Source: Mytilus trossulus (Eukaryota > Mollusca > Bivalvia > Mytilida > Mytilidae). Taken from it: a DNA stretch of 64,000 nucleotides. The stretch lies in the NCBI RefSeq assembly GCF_036588685.1, contig NC_086386.1, positions 73,592,682 to 73,656,681 on the forward strand, read 5' to 3'. This document shows, one piece after another, positions 1 through 13,300 of this stretch. The stretch's first letter is position 1. Each line of letters begins with the position of its first letter. Below the pieces are notes generated by a model. That model saw nothing but the letters and a program-made list of their open reading frames with translations, did not search any database and was not told the origin of the DNA. The translations under genes were made by a program, and so were the position numbers.

Positions 1-365
1 CACAATGTTCCATATCATATGGGAAAGGCTGGGATTGAGTTTGGCCCATTCAATCATTGGGGATTTTTTTTCATAATTTTTTTTTTTTTTTTTCCAAAAT
101 TTTTCAATTTATATTGATTATTTCTGATTTATATAGAAAAGCAGCAAATACTTATATGGCAGGAGATACACACTAAACAGGGTGTGTAAATTATTATATA
201 TAACAGATTAAGTACGTATTGTGCAACAGCACTGTATTGCGCAATAGCACAGTATTGCCGAATAGCAAGAAATCTTTAATTGAAAATAAATACAAATCTG
301 TTAATCAATTTCATTTGGGATTAATTTAAAGTCTATAATGTTTGGAGGTTTTAACCCTACATTAT
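1..365. other. Non-coding flank, low complexity
   Basis: No gene is seen. There is a poly-T run near 80-93. A short imperfect repetition of a GCAATAGCAC-like motif lies near 210-265. Confidence 0.5.
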
Positions 366-3312
366 TATTTTGGATATTGGGCCCCATTTTTATATTGGTC
401 TACATTGAGGTCCAAATGGTCCAAAATTATACTTTGTTTGATTTCACCAAAAACTGAATTATTGCGGCTCTATGATATGCTAAATCTTTATGTGCATTAA
501 GATTTTTGTCGAGCCTGCGACTTTTGTTGTGGCGGCGTTAACCAATTTTTTTTTAAAGCTTAATGTTTCAGAAGGTAGAAGACCTGGATGCTCCATACTT
601 TGTATCTAGTTGCCTAATGATATGAAGTTTCCGTCTGTCATATGTCCATTGTCCTTGACCTCATTTTCATGGTTTAGTGACTACTTGAAAAAAAAAGTTA
701 AGATTTTTTGTAAGGTTCATTTCTCTCTTATTTTGAGTAATAGATAACTATATTTGGTATGGGCGTACCTTACAAGGTCCTCATGCCTGTCAGACAGTTT
801 TTACATGACCTCGACCTCATTTCATGGATCAGTGAACATGGTTAAGTTTTATAGGTCAAGTCCATATCTGAGATACTATAAGCAATAGGTCTACTATATT
901 TGATGTATGGAAATATTTTACGATGTTCATGTCAAACTGGCAGGTTTTATTTGACCTTGACCTCATGTTCACGGTTCATTGCTCAATGTTAAGTTTTTGT
1001 GATTTAGTCTGTTTATCTAATACTGTATTCAGTACTGAGGTCAACTATATTTGGTGTATGGAAATATTTTACGATGTACAACTTCATTTTCACGGTTCAT
1101 TGCTCATTGTTAGGTTTTTGTGTTTTGGTCTGTTTTTCTAATACTGTATGCAGTAGGTCAACTATATTTGGTATATGGAAATATTTACGATATACAAGTC
1201 AGTCTGGCATGTTTTATTTGACCTTGACCTCATTTTCACGGTTAATTGCTAAATGTTAAGTTTTGGTCTGGTTTTGTCGAGCCTGTGACTTTCGTGGTAG
1301 AAAGATCGACATATTGATAGTGATCCGGCGGTGGCTGCGGCGTTAACTAACTTCTTAAAAACTTTATATTTTAGAAGCTAGAAGACCTGGATGCTTCATA
1401 CTTTGTATAAAGATGCCTTATGTTCCGAAGTTTCCGTCTGTCTTATGTCCATTGTCCTTGACCTTATTTTCATGGTTCAGTGACTACTTGAAAAAAAAGT
1501 CAACATTTTTTGCAATGTTAATTTCTTTCTTATTATGAGTAATAGGATAACTATAATTAGTATGTGCGTATCTTGCAAGGTCCTCATGCCCTTCAGACAA
1601 CTTTAATTTGACCTCGACCTCATTTCATGGATCAGTGAACAAGGTTAAGTTTTCGTGGTCAAGTCCATATATCAGATACTATAAGCAGTAGGTCTACTAT
1701 ATTTGATATATGCAATGATTGTAAGGTGTACATGTCCAACTGGTAGGTGTCATCTGACCTCGACCCCATTTTCATGGTCCAGTGGTAAAAGTTTATTTTT
1801 CGAGTTTTGATCTTTTTTTCTAATACTATATGCAATAGGTAAACTATATTTGGTGTATGGTAATATTTTATGATGTACATGTCAGTCTCGCAAGTTTTAT
1901 TTGACCTGGACCTCATTTTCAGGGTTCATTTCTCAGTGTCAAGTTTTTGTGTTTTGGTCTGTTTTTCTTCAACTATAAGCAATTGCATGGCAAAAGAGCA
2001 ACTATATTTGTTTTCAAGGCTAAGTTTGTTTCTTAGATACAATAAGCAATATGTCAACAGTAATTAATGCATACATTGATTGTAAGGTGTACATGTCTGT
2101 CTGGCATGGTTCATCCGAAATTGGCCTCATTTTCATGGTTCATTTGTCAATTTTAAGTTTTCTTGGTTAATAGATAAAGGAAGATATGGTGTGAGTGCCA
2201 ATGAGACAATTCTCCATCCAAATAACTATTTAAAAAGTAAGCCATTATAGGTTAAAGTACGGCCTTCAACACGGAGCCTTGGCTCACACCGAACAACAAG
2301 CTATAAAGGGCCCCAAAATTACTAGTATAAAACCATTCAAACGGGAAAACCAACGGTCTAATCTATAAGACTGTTTCTTAGAAACTATAAGCAATAGGTC
2401 AACTAAGTATGGTTTAATGAATGATTGTAAGGTGTACATGTATTTCTTGTTTGGTTTATCTGATCTTGACTTCATTTTTGTAGATCTTGAAGTTAATGTC
2501 TTCCTTATAGTAAAGCTTTATATTTAGGACTATAAACATAAATCAATGGTTAGTAAAGAAGGCGAGACATTTCAGCATGATCACTCTTGTTTTAAAACTG
2601 CATGCAGTAGGTCAACTATATTTGGTGTATGGACATATTTAATGATGTAAATGTCAGTCTGGCAGGTTTTATTTGACCTTGACCTCATTTTCATGGTTCA
2701 TTGCTTATGTTATTAATTTTTGTTTTGATCTGTTTTTCTTAAACTCTAAGCAATATGTCAACTATAATTGGTGTATGGAATGATTGTTAGGTGTATATGT
2801 CTGTCTGGCAGGTATCATCTGACCTTCACCTCATTTTTATGGTTGATTGTTCAATGTTCAGTTTTCCATGTAAACTTTTTTTTTAGATACCTTATGCAAA
2901 AGGTCAACTATATTTGATGCATGGAATGATTTTAAGTTGTACACGTCTGTCTGGCAGGGTTCAAATGACCTTGGCTTCATTTTTCATGGTTCATTGGTCA
3001 GTATAGAATTTCCATGGTGTGGTATGTTTCTTTTATACTATAAGCAATAGGTCATCCATATTCTGTGTATGGAGGGATTGTATTAAAGGTGTACTTGTAT
3101 TTCCGGCTTGGTTTATCTGACCTTGACCTCATTTTCTTGGATCATTAATGTTAATGTGATACTTGTTGTAAAACTTTATATGAAGGACTATCAACATAAT
3201 CAATCATAAAATCAATGGTCAGTATAGTAGGCGAAACATTTCAGCGTATGTACTCTTTTGGGCCCTGTTTTCAAATTAGTCCATATTAAGGTTTGAAAGG
3301 TCCAAAAGTAAA
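366..3312. repeat. Degenerate satellite-like array, period about 146 bp
   Basis: A conserved core resembling TGACCTTGACCTCATTTTCA recurs near 655, 806, 952, 1218, 1452, 1609, 1757, 1901, 2118, 2674, 2820, 2966 and 3119. Well-aligned neighbours are spaced about 144-154 bp apart; one unit near 1080 is internally deleted. Each unit also carries a CAATAGGTCAACTATATTTGG-like block. A larger block starting with GTCGAGCCTG at about 508 recurs about 766 bp later, at about 1274, so there is a higher-order repeat. Both flanks carry a related GGGCCC...GTCCAAAA segment, near 378-425 and 3261-3307. The open frames inside are short and not protein-like. Confidence 0.85.
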
Positions 3313-3358
3313 CATTTAAAAAGTCAGAATGTGAATATATATGTTCAAACTCTTTTAG

Positions 3359-4277
3359 GTGATTTTTAGTAGCAAAAAACAAAAAAAATATGTCAATTGG
3401 ACATGCTTTGATACTATATATGCCCTTGAATTTTTACTAGATAACATTTTTGTTTGCTTTGGGGATTCCGTATATCGTCAGGTTATCGGAATTCCAATGG
3501 GGACTAACTGTGCACCACTTATTGCGGACCTGTTTTTGTATTGCTATGAGTTACAATTTTTGACAAAAATATTCAAAGACCCATCGAAACAACATCTGAT
3601 AAACAAATTTAATAATACTTTTAGATATTTGGATGATATTTTGGCTCTTAATAATGACGACTTCAGTATGTTTACTAAAGAAATTTATCCTGTTGAACTT
3701 ACTTTAAATAAAGCTAATACTAACAATGACCACTGCCCTTTCCTCGATCTTGATATCTATATTACTAACGGAAAGCTGAATACTAAAATTTATGATAGAA
3801 GAGATGATTATTCATTTCCTATCGTTAATTATCCTTTTTTAAATGATGACGTTCCCTTGTCACCATCTTACGGTGTTTATATATCTCAACTTGTACGATT
3901 TGCTCGTGTATGTAACAATGTTTTAGATTTTAACGAGAGAAATTTATGTATTACTGAAAAAATTATTACACCAGGGTTTTCGATATCACAAACTAGTCAA
4001 AACATTTACTAAATTTTATCATCGGCATAAGGACATCATTCGTAAATATAGCTCAACATGCAGACTTCCTAAACGTTCAGGTATTTCACATCCAATTTTT
4101 TATGGAAATATTCTTTATAAAGCACAAAGGTGTCAGTATTCACCTCAGAAACTAACAAAACCTTTGAATAGACTTTTTAAGAGGGGATATAGTTACGATA
4201 CTGTTGTCAGGTCATTAAAGATTGCATATTTTGGCATTAATATTGATTCACTTATAGGGTCTTTGCATCGGAACTAA
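3359..4277 (+). pseudogene. Penelope-like reverse transcriptase fragment, frameshifted
   Basis: The fragment reads through the central and C-terminal part of a reverse transcriptase. It has the IGIPMGTNCAP block followed by YLDD, matching motifs seen in a multicopy RT family also present at 11.77-13.76 kb. The first frame runs to 4012. A single-base frameshift near 3988 moves the homologous tail to another frame, which stays open to a TAA ending at 4277. No N-terminal RT motifs or in-frame ATG are present, so the copy is 5'-truncated. Assignment to Penelope-like elements rests on motif style recalled from the family and could be refined by phylogeny. The copy is not functional. Confidence 0.8.
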
Positions 4278-4920
4278 ACACATTTATTCAAAAACCAGTT
4301 GTTGGCATGACACGGGTTATGTTCTTCTCATATATGTTATGATGGTATGATACTAAATCCCTAACGGGAAGGATTGTGCCTGATGTTCATATGATGAAAT
4401 CATAATCTTTCAGTTAGTTTAATTGAAGTCTGGAGCTGGCATGTCAGTTAACTGCTAGTTATCTGTTGTTATTTATGTATTATTGTCATTTTGTTTATTT
4501 TCTTTGGTTACATCTTCTGACATCAGACTAGGACTTCTCTTGAACTGAATTTTAATGTGTGTATTGTTATGCGTTTACTTTTCTACATTGGCTAGAGGTA
4601 TAGGGGGAGGGTTGAGATATCATAAACATGTTTAACCCCGCCGCATTATTGCGCCTGTCCCAAGTCAGGAGCCTCCGGCCTTTGTTAGTCTTGTATTATT
4701 TTAATTTTTGTTTCTTGTGTACAATTTGGAAATTGGTATGGCGTTCATAATCACTAAACTAGTATATATTTGTTTAGGGGCCAGCTGAAGGACGCCTCCG
4801 GGTACGGAAATTTCTCGCTACATTGAAGACCTGTTGGTGACCTTCTGCTGTTGTTTTTTCTATGGTCGGGTTGTTGTCTCTTTGTCACATTCCCCATTTC
4901 CATTCTTAATTTTATTTGTT
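4278..4920 (+). mobile_element. 3' non-coding module of the RT element above
   Basis: This stretch directly follows the RT stop and contains landmarks repeated elsewhere in the window: GGCTAGAGGTATAGGGGGAG (near 4588), GCGCCTGTCCCAAGTCAGGA (near 4650), GGGGCCAGCTGAAGG (near 4778) and CCCCATTTCCATTCTTAAT at the end. Partial copies recur at 15.4, 30.8-31.2, 31.4-31.5 (minus), 31.8-32.2 (minus), 47.8 and 55.0-55.5 kb. This supports it as the 3' end of a high-copy retroelement. Confidence 0.8.
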
Positions 4921-5309
4921 TGATTTCAACTAAAATAAATTTGTTTGTGTTTATTTATATGCTGAATCTAGCCATGTTTTTGTCAGAAACCTATATTACT
5001 AGTATGTCAAATTTTTTATCACAATCCAAATTCATACAGTATAAAGCTTGAATATTGTGTCCAAACTTGTCCCAACTGTCCAGGGTTCGACCTCTGTGGT
5101 CGTATGAGGCTGCGCTTGGCGAAGCAGTACTTCTTGTTTACCATATAGTTACGTCCATTTAAAGCATAAAGACAAGCTATATTCAAAGGGAGATTGTGTA
5201 TCATGTGTTCATGGCACAGTTCTTAAATGTTTTGCGCCACAAGGGAGTGTGAGACCAATTCAGGTAAAGGATGCCAAGGTACTGAGAAATCATTATTATT
5301 AGAGAAGTT

Positions 5310-5520
5310 CCCATTTTCTTCGATTTGGTTGGTATCCACAAATTTAAATTTTCAGTGAGGTATGATTTTCGATATGTTTGTAAGCAGACATTGGCAAAGC
5401 CACAAAATCAAATATCAAGGAAAACACAGTTTTCTTCAATCCACATAAATTTGTACCCAGGAAAAATAAATGAATCCACCGTATATGATGCATACAATGG
5501 ATTGCAAAACCATATCAGGA
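5310..5520 (+). repeat. Dispersed repeat fragment (TTGGTATCCACAAAT type)
   Basis: The segment shares phrases with sequence near 24.66-24.80 kb (minus) and 31.55-31.75 kb, notably the TTGGTATCCA and AATGAATCC blocks. It probably belongs to a short dispersed non-coding element. Its limits are unclear. Confidence 0.4.
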
Positions 5521-5599
5521 TTTCTTTGTAGTATTCACCATCGATCTAGGAACAACGGCAATAAAATATTGGGTTGAAATAACCGAGAAATTGTCGACG

Positions 5600-6870
5600 G
5601 CAAGTCGATACGGAATTCATTGTAAAAGCTTTGAAAATCATCCTTGAAGGAAATGTTTTTTTTTATTTCGATGGTGAATACTACAAACAAATTAAAGGAA
5701 CTGCAATGGGAACAAAAGTTGCGCCTACCTATGCCAATTTAGTTATGGCTTACTTAGAAAAAATATTATACGAAAAAGTTGGCAAGATATTTGGACAGGA
5801 ATTCAAAACATATGTTTATGAACAGTGGAAAAGATTTCTAGACGATTGTTTTATATTATGGAATAAATCAACAGACGACTTAGAAAAATTCCATGAAATT
5901 CTTAACTCATTGCATCCGTCAATAAAATTCACTATTGAAAGTAGTAACTTGGAACTCCCATTTCTAGACATTTTGATTAAACTCTCCAACAATAAAATCA
6001 TTTCGGATATTTATTACAAGAAGACAGATACACACAAGTATTTAAATGTTGAATCCTGCCACCCATCACATACAAAAAGAAACATTCCATATTGTATTGT
6101 ATGTTCAATTGTATTGGATAAAACTCTTCGCAAAAGAAGGTTAGAAGAACTGAAGATGTATCTCTTACAACAGAAATATCCATTAAAACTTATAGATGAC
6201 TGTATTGAGAGGACAAATAAAATTTCTACAAATCAACTTAGAACACCGAAGGAACAGACAATTGATGATGATTTCCTCCCGTTTGTGACTACTTATGATC
6301 GGTCATAACCAAATGCCTTCAAGTTTATAAAATCGAATTTTCCGATTTTACATCAAAGTGAAATAATGAAAAATGTGGTAAAAGAAGAATCTATCATTTA
6401 TAGTAGAAGACAACTGAAAAATTTGAAACGCCAACTTACAAAAGCGCGATTTGATATAGTTGAAAAGATATCATCCGTACAAATATGTAGCGATTCACGC
6501 TATGGAGTATGTTCCAGAGACAATTATAATTACTTAAAAATCGGTAGTACGAAATATTTCAAAAACGGTAAGAAATTTACAGTAAACGCAAATCCGAAAA
6601 TTTACTCTATTGTATAATATGTGTCAACTGTAAAGAAAACTACATAGGTCAAACAGGATACAGTGTGTGTGAACGGGTCAGGACCCATAAACAGCAAATA
6701 CGGCAACCCGAGTTCTGACAAATTCCGTTGAGCGAACATTAAGACATTTGTGCGGGAGGAAAATTCTATTTTTTTCCCGTTCTTCAAATGTACGGAACCA
6801 ACAGAAGAATACCGTAAAGAACTAGAGAGAAAATTCATAAAAATGTTTGATGCCAAGCTTAATGCTTAGT
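5600..6870 (+). pseudogene. Penelope-like element: RT plus GIY-YIG endonuclease, degraded
   Basis: The frame at 5631-6308 contains KGTAMGTKVAPTYANL followed by RFLDDC, the RT motifs of classical Penelope-like elements, and an LPFLDI block. A short gap and frame change lead to 6366-6617, then a shifted frame carrying CVNCKENYIGQTG. That is the GIY-YIG-type endonuclease signature with an adjacent CxxC, followed by an HKQQIR segment. Stops occur near 6717 and 6745, and the final part (FFKC ... FDAKLNA) lies in yet another frame ending near 6867. The order RT then GIY-YIG is diagnostic of the family. The copy is 5'-truncated and inactive, and lies just upstream of the first visible exon of the STAND-ankyrin gene. 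Confidence 0.85.
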
Positions 6871-7302
6871 AGATACATGAACAATAACGTCGCATCATAC
6901 TACTAATATGTACCGAACAATGAAGTTACGTCATAATTATACTGATGTGTTCCCCATAACGACGTTCATAGTCTTGAAAAGTCCCAAGATGGATGAAAGC
7001 GCTAGACAATACTGCTTTTAAAACTCTTTTTGTGTATTTAATTTTTAATATATTATTCTGTACACCGTTTGAAAAGAAACTTTTTTTGTATATATATATG
7101 AGTCTAAAAGATTGTGTAACAATACCAATAAATAGATGGAAATCAAAACACTAAAAAGTGTTGAATATCATCGCACAAAGATGGAAAAACTGAACAGATG
7201 ATATAAATTATACAATAATTGCAAATATTTCGGCTCAACAAATGGCCTTCGCTGTCAAAAGTTTTAACAATAATGATATATATATATATATTTCTTTATT
7301 AG

Positions 7303-10300
7303 ATACGTTCAGAAATACGTAATCCCTGGGCACATTGTGACTTTACCAAATGGACTACTACAAAATATGGAGATTCCTTCCAGTTGATGAAACAACTTAT
7401 TACCAACCTCAGGCTGGGTAACACAGAGGAAAAAAAAATCTTGGGAGAGCTAAACAGATGGGAAACAAATGGTAAATAATTGTATGATATATGTTGTTTT
7501 ATTGCTCTCTCATGGCAGAATACCCAACACGATCTGGTTTTAAGCTCACTTGGAAGTGAGCTTTTCTCATAACTTGTCGTCTGTTGACCGTCATCCGTCG
7601 TCTGTCATCGTTTGTTAACTTTTACAAAAATCTTCTCCTCTAAAACTATGGGTCAAAGTTAACCAAACTTGGCCATTGGGGTATCTAGTTTGAACAAATA
7701 TGTCCGATGACCCCGAGTTTTGGGGTTTTATTCATTAAAAAAGGGGGGATTTTGCAGTGTTCAGACAATAACTCAAAAACAATTTCACCAATTTGCAAGA
7801 AACTTTGGTGAATTATTTATTGCTATTGACATGAGCTCCTTTTTGATTTTAATAAATATTATACTATACATTTCCAATTTATGGGGTTTTATTCATTACA
7901 AAAAGGGGAATTGTCAAATTTTCGGACAATAACTCAAAAATTTTCAGCATTATTTTTTTATAAAACTTTGATAAATTGTTTATATCTATTGTTGCAAGCT
8001 CCCTTTTGGTTTTTAAAAACTTTAGATTTTACGTTTCCGAGTTATAATATTTTATTCATATAAAACGGTGGTGATTTTCAAGTTTTTGGACAATATCCTT
8101 GAAGTGCTTAGAACAGTTTTCATTACACTTTGATGACTGATGTATATCTATTAAGATAACCTCCCTTTAGTATTTATTAATTTCTGATATAACATTGAAA
8201 AGTATTGAATTTTATTAAAAAAGCCACGGGCGTATCATGCGCTCAGGGCGCATCTGTTTATTCGTCATGCTTGAAGATATTGGTTTGAAAATGTGTAGAT
8301 AGTTAGACTAATTAATCAGCAATACAAGATCAACAAAACAGAGATTTTTTTCATGAATCCTATTCTCATCTACAATGTTGGATAGTGTTCTGTGTTGAAT
8401 AAGCAATAAACCAATGTGTGCTACACTAAGTGCTGTTATAAAAAAGTGAAAAGGAGGATGAAATATCAGCAGCACATACATTACTCTTACCTGAATTACA
8501 GAGGCAGAAATGTATTTTGATGTGCTCAAATGGCAATGAACACAAAGTACACTGCTCTAACATGAGCATCAACAATAAACACGAAATGGTTTGCTGGTAC
8601 CCGAATTGTTATACAGAAAATATTACAGCTACAAAATATCTAGAGAATGACAAACAACTTCAGAAACTCGTGTATACTGTTATTTAATGTTTGATCAACT
8701 CTACCACGTTTGTTTTATGTAATTGAGTTTCAGCCTCGAGCATCACTGAAGAGACATTGATTGTCGAAATGCAAATCTGATGCAGTAAAATTAATGATAA
8801 AAATATAATATTGAGAGATGTGGTATGATTGCTGATGAGACAACTATCCACAAAAGTGTTAATGAAGCGGACGGAAGCAGTTATAGGCGACTGTACAGCA
8901 ATCAACAGAGAAATTCGACACTGTATTGATGGCTATAAAATGTCCCGATATAAAACAATTCAATTTAGAAAAGTGACAGCCTAATTATAACAGAACAATT
9001 CGGTAATACAAATATGACACTTAAACCAAAGACAAACAATGAACTACAGGCTCCTGACTTGGGACAGGCACAAGAAAGAATGTGGCAGGGTTAAACATAA
9101 ACTATAAAAATCAGTTGAAAATTGCTTAACTAACTCAACAGATTGATACAAAGCAGAAAAAACATCTAACAAAAACACAGACAAGATGTGGAAGCGTATT
9201 TTTACATCTCCAGTTCTCCACAACAAAAAAGACTCTAAAGTACAGATCTTAGAGTACTCAGAGTAACTGACATCTAGTTCAAGCCAATACCAACTAAATA
9301 AAAAAAAAAATCATGTATCAAAGATTTAATTATCATTCAGTACACATCCAACATCCAATGGATTTAATGTGAAGATGTGAATAACAGTCAGATAAAAACA
9401 TGACCTTGTGCAAAGCCAAAATATAGGTCTTGAGAGATTGTAATACTGTGAAAGTGTATATGTGTAAAACAATACTATTTATTATGGTTTTAATTTACTG
9501 ATATAGATCAATATCAATATTTATACCAATAAATAAATTATTCAAATATCTAATAACATCACATTTATGCAGTACTTTCAAAGATTTTTTTTAAGTTGGG
9601 GTTCTTTCATTAAAAGTAGGAGTCTGTTTATGAGCGTAGCAAGGCGAAACATTTTCAGGCCGGGGGTCTAGCCTAGACCCCCAGACGGTGGCGAAAAAAC
9701 ATGCAAAATCTTGCTTTTTGAGCATTTCCTGGTATGTTTTGAAGCTGTGAAAAGTAATATTTTTAATGTGACATTTAATTTTTTTTCAGTTTTCAATCTG
9801 GCACGAGATTACCTCATAGGTACATTAGACTTGAATGTTCATGTTTACTAGCAAAGACCACAACCAGACAATTTTACAATAACACAAAATCATAGTGAAT
9901 GAAACCTATATATTTGTTAGGCATTGTTTACTTTAGTACTCAGTAGCAATTCCCTACTTGGATGAAACAGTTATCTCCACTTTACAAAGCTGTCATTAAA
10001 ATATGGCAGTCTAATAGCTCATTTTTAGAAAAATAATTATTAAGCTTTAAATCCAAAATCCAAAATCAATTCCAATTTTATTTATCTCCAGTAAAGATAG
10101 TAATCCTGATAAACTGAAATAAGCTATCTACAGTACGATTAAAAATCATCAAAATTGTTTGATTCTGTTAACAAATGTCGGGTAAAACATTGAACCCTAT
10201 GATAATTGTTTAGTCTTTCAATTATCTTATTTATTTATTCATATTTAAAATGACAAAAAGAATGAGAATATATGTTGTTAAATTTTAAGACCACAAATAA

Positions 10301-13300
10301 TGCTCGATGTTGCACTAAAAACCATGAGAGGATTGTTCGTTAATGACTTTATTTATTGAGAACAACAGTTTAACGAATTTGTTGTATTTTACTCGATGTC
10401 TTACTTTAATCTTCATCTGTGGTTTTTCGTCGTTTTGTAATCCATGATCAAGCAACAGAGACACTTGTTTCTATCTATTGGGAGCTCCTAAATATAAGTT
10501 GATAGTGGATCATCCCATGGATAGAAGAAACAAGTGCCTGTGTCAAGCAAACTTGCACGTTTCATTTACTCCTGGGTCTATCGTAACTCAACCATATTCT
10601 ATTAGGGAAAAGCCTGAGTGATTCCCACTGGAAAACACAGTGGTACTTTGAAACGACAAGGTTTTTTTAACGACCTGCACTACCCACGAGATATTTTGAA
10701 AAGAGTTACCTGATTGGATAAAATATTTATATAGACTTATCAGAATGACTGACACACCTTAAATTTGTTATGTAACTAAGGTAAACACAAGTGATGTTCT
10801 TCCTGTTCTGAATCGTTTCATATTTTAAAGCGTAAATAGAATATTTTAAGAAATTTCCTGTCAAATAAAAATGTTCAGAAATAGTTTTTTGGTTAAGTGA
10901 AAGTAGGTGGCACCTTTATATTGCAAAGACGGTGGAACTACCGGTTATGTTTGAAAGCACTGGTTTTGAATTGGTAACCTTTTAACATAAGAATATTTAA
11001 AGGAATTACTAGATCATGTATAAATTTTCAGGCTTGGTAAACAAGATCATGTTATTTGAATGGAAATTGAAATCCTTTTGAAAAAGCTTACATTTCAACT
11101 TGTTTTACAGGTCAGAATTTTCTGAGTGGAACAAAACTTGATGTAGAAATAGTGGACGAAATTCGCCAGCAAACACACATTTTAAGTGAATATGCTCAGA
11201 GGGTTTGTGAAGAGACAGATAGACAGTTCGTCACAGTTCAAAAAGAGTTAACAGATTTAGAAAGTGTAAGTAACATTAAAAAAAAATCAGTAATTATACA
11301 CCCTCTATCCATAATATTAGGCTCTTGGGAATAAATATAAGAATCAGCTTGTCTTTACATCTTATTTTCTGTTTATCTTTGTTAAAAACTTTGTCGTTGT
11401 CATGTGCCTCATTGTCCATGTGGTTGTAAAAGAGGGGACGGAAGATACCAAAGGGACAGTCAAACTCATAAATCTAAAACAAACTGCCAACGCCATGGCT
11501 AAAAATGAAAAAGACAAACAAACAACAGCACACACGACACAACATAGAAAACTAAAGAATAAACAACACGAACCCCACCAAAAAAATAGGGGTGATCTCA
11601 GGTGCTCCGGAAGGGTAAGCAGATCCTACTCCACATACGGCACCCGTCGTGTTTCTTATGTGATAACAAATCCGGTAAATAGTCTAATTCGGTAGGTCAC
11701 ATTCAGGAAAGGGAAGGGGATTGTAGTTACGACGTAAGGAACATATCCGATATCATTTGTGATACGGTTATTCAATAACGGTCAACCAACTCGTGATGGC
11801 GTCCGTAAAATTTACGAAAGGATGATTTCAACTTCACCATTTGGAACTCTTGGTTTAATAGCTTCCTTGTGAGCAGCAACCCTCTATCAACAAAATCATG
11901 ATAGGAAATGCAAGCACGGGAATATCGTATCAATTGGGAGATATATACCCCGTATGCAGGTGCTGCTGGAATGTTGCTACTTAGAAATGGAAAGTTCACA
12001 ATTGGAAAGCTGAAATCATCTCCTTTGTCGTAAAGTTTTGTTTTCAACCGACCTTCTTTGTCATTTTCTAGATGTTAGTCAAGATATGAGGCCGACTTAA
12101 CTGTATCTGTAGTATCCTTTATCTCTAGCTCGATTGGATAGATGCGTTCCACATAGTCACCAAATTTTGAATTATTTAGTGAAAGAACATCATCTATATA
12201 GCGAAAGGTAGAGTTAAAGGATAGTGCTAACTTCTTATCTTTCTTCCTAAGAAGTTCCTGCATGAAGTCAGCCTCATAATAATAAAGAAACAAGTCGGCA
12301 AGTAGAGGGCACAGTTTGTTCCCATTGGAATACCGACAGTCTGTTGAAAAACACGTCCTCCGAACGTAAAAAATATGTTGTCAATCAAGAAATCAAGAAT
12401 CTTGATAATATCAGTTTCAGAGAATTTTTTATTTGAATCAGAGTGATTCTTTACAAAGTAGGATTTATCCCTCCCTAAGACAAGATACTTGAATCTACGT
12501 TGGTCATTCTTTTTTACGAAGCAAAGCAATACCAATTCTTTCAATTTGTCTTCTAGTTTGGAATGTGGAATACTAGTGTACAGAGAAGAAAAGTCAAATG
12601 TTTTAATTCTGTTACAAGATGTAAGAGAGTTAGATTGTATGTACTCTAAAAGATCTTTGGAATTTTTAAGTCCACATCTGATTCACGCCCCCTCTAGAAT
12701 AGGCAGTTTCACAATAACTTTGAAGCCCGTCTTTGATTGTTGATAAAATAGATGTTAATAATTTAGAAAGCGGTTTCGTGGAGCACTCGGAAGACCCAGC
12801 ACTATACCGTTGTTTGTAAGGACACTTATGTTGTTTAGGTATCCAATACAGTGATGGCAGATCCAGTTCTTCATCTTTGGTTGAAATTCCAAAGGAACAC
12901 AGAACATACCTATGATTATCCAGGATTTCCTCTTTGGTAAGTGTCGTGAGGGTATATGTTGAGTTTCCAAGTGAATTGTCAATACCTAATTCGTTTATCA
13001 AGCAGTTAATGTAATGAGTTTTACATACAAAATCGATGTTGTTTGGGGCTTTATCTGCGGGGACAATAACATATTTGTCATGGAGGTAGGATAGGTGTTT
13101 TGCAACATTTGGGTCTTTAAAGATTGACGTAGCATGGGCATTGATAGACCCATTCAGTTTCTTAATTCTGATTTGTATCAACGACCTCACTGCCTTAATC
13201 CATTCGGAAAGAGTGTCTACGTCTTCCTTCTCGCGCTTAGCCCATTGCCTGGCATAATCCTCAACTGAATCCATCAAAATTTTAAAGTTGAATTTCCAAT

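Noticed and set aside
923-2067. Short frames in the 146-bp array
   Set aside because: They repeat with the satellite unit and have no start context or homology.
11402-11695. 97-residue plus-strand frame
   Set aside because: It lies in the 3' non-coding module of the minus-strand RT element, which is duplicated at 26.1 kb with the frame not conserved.
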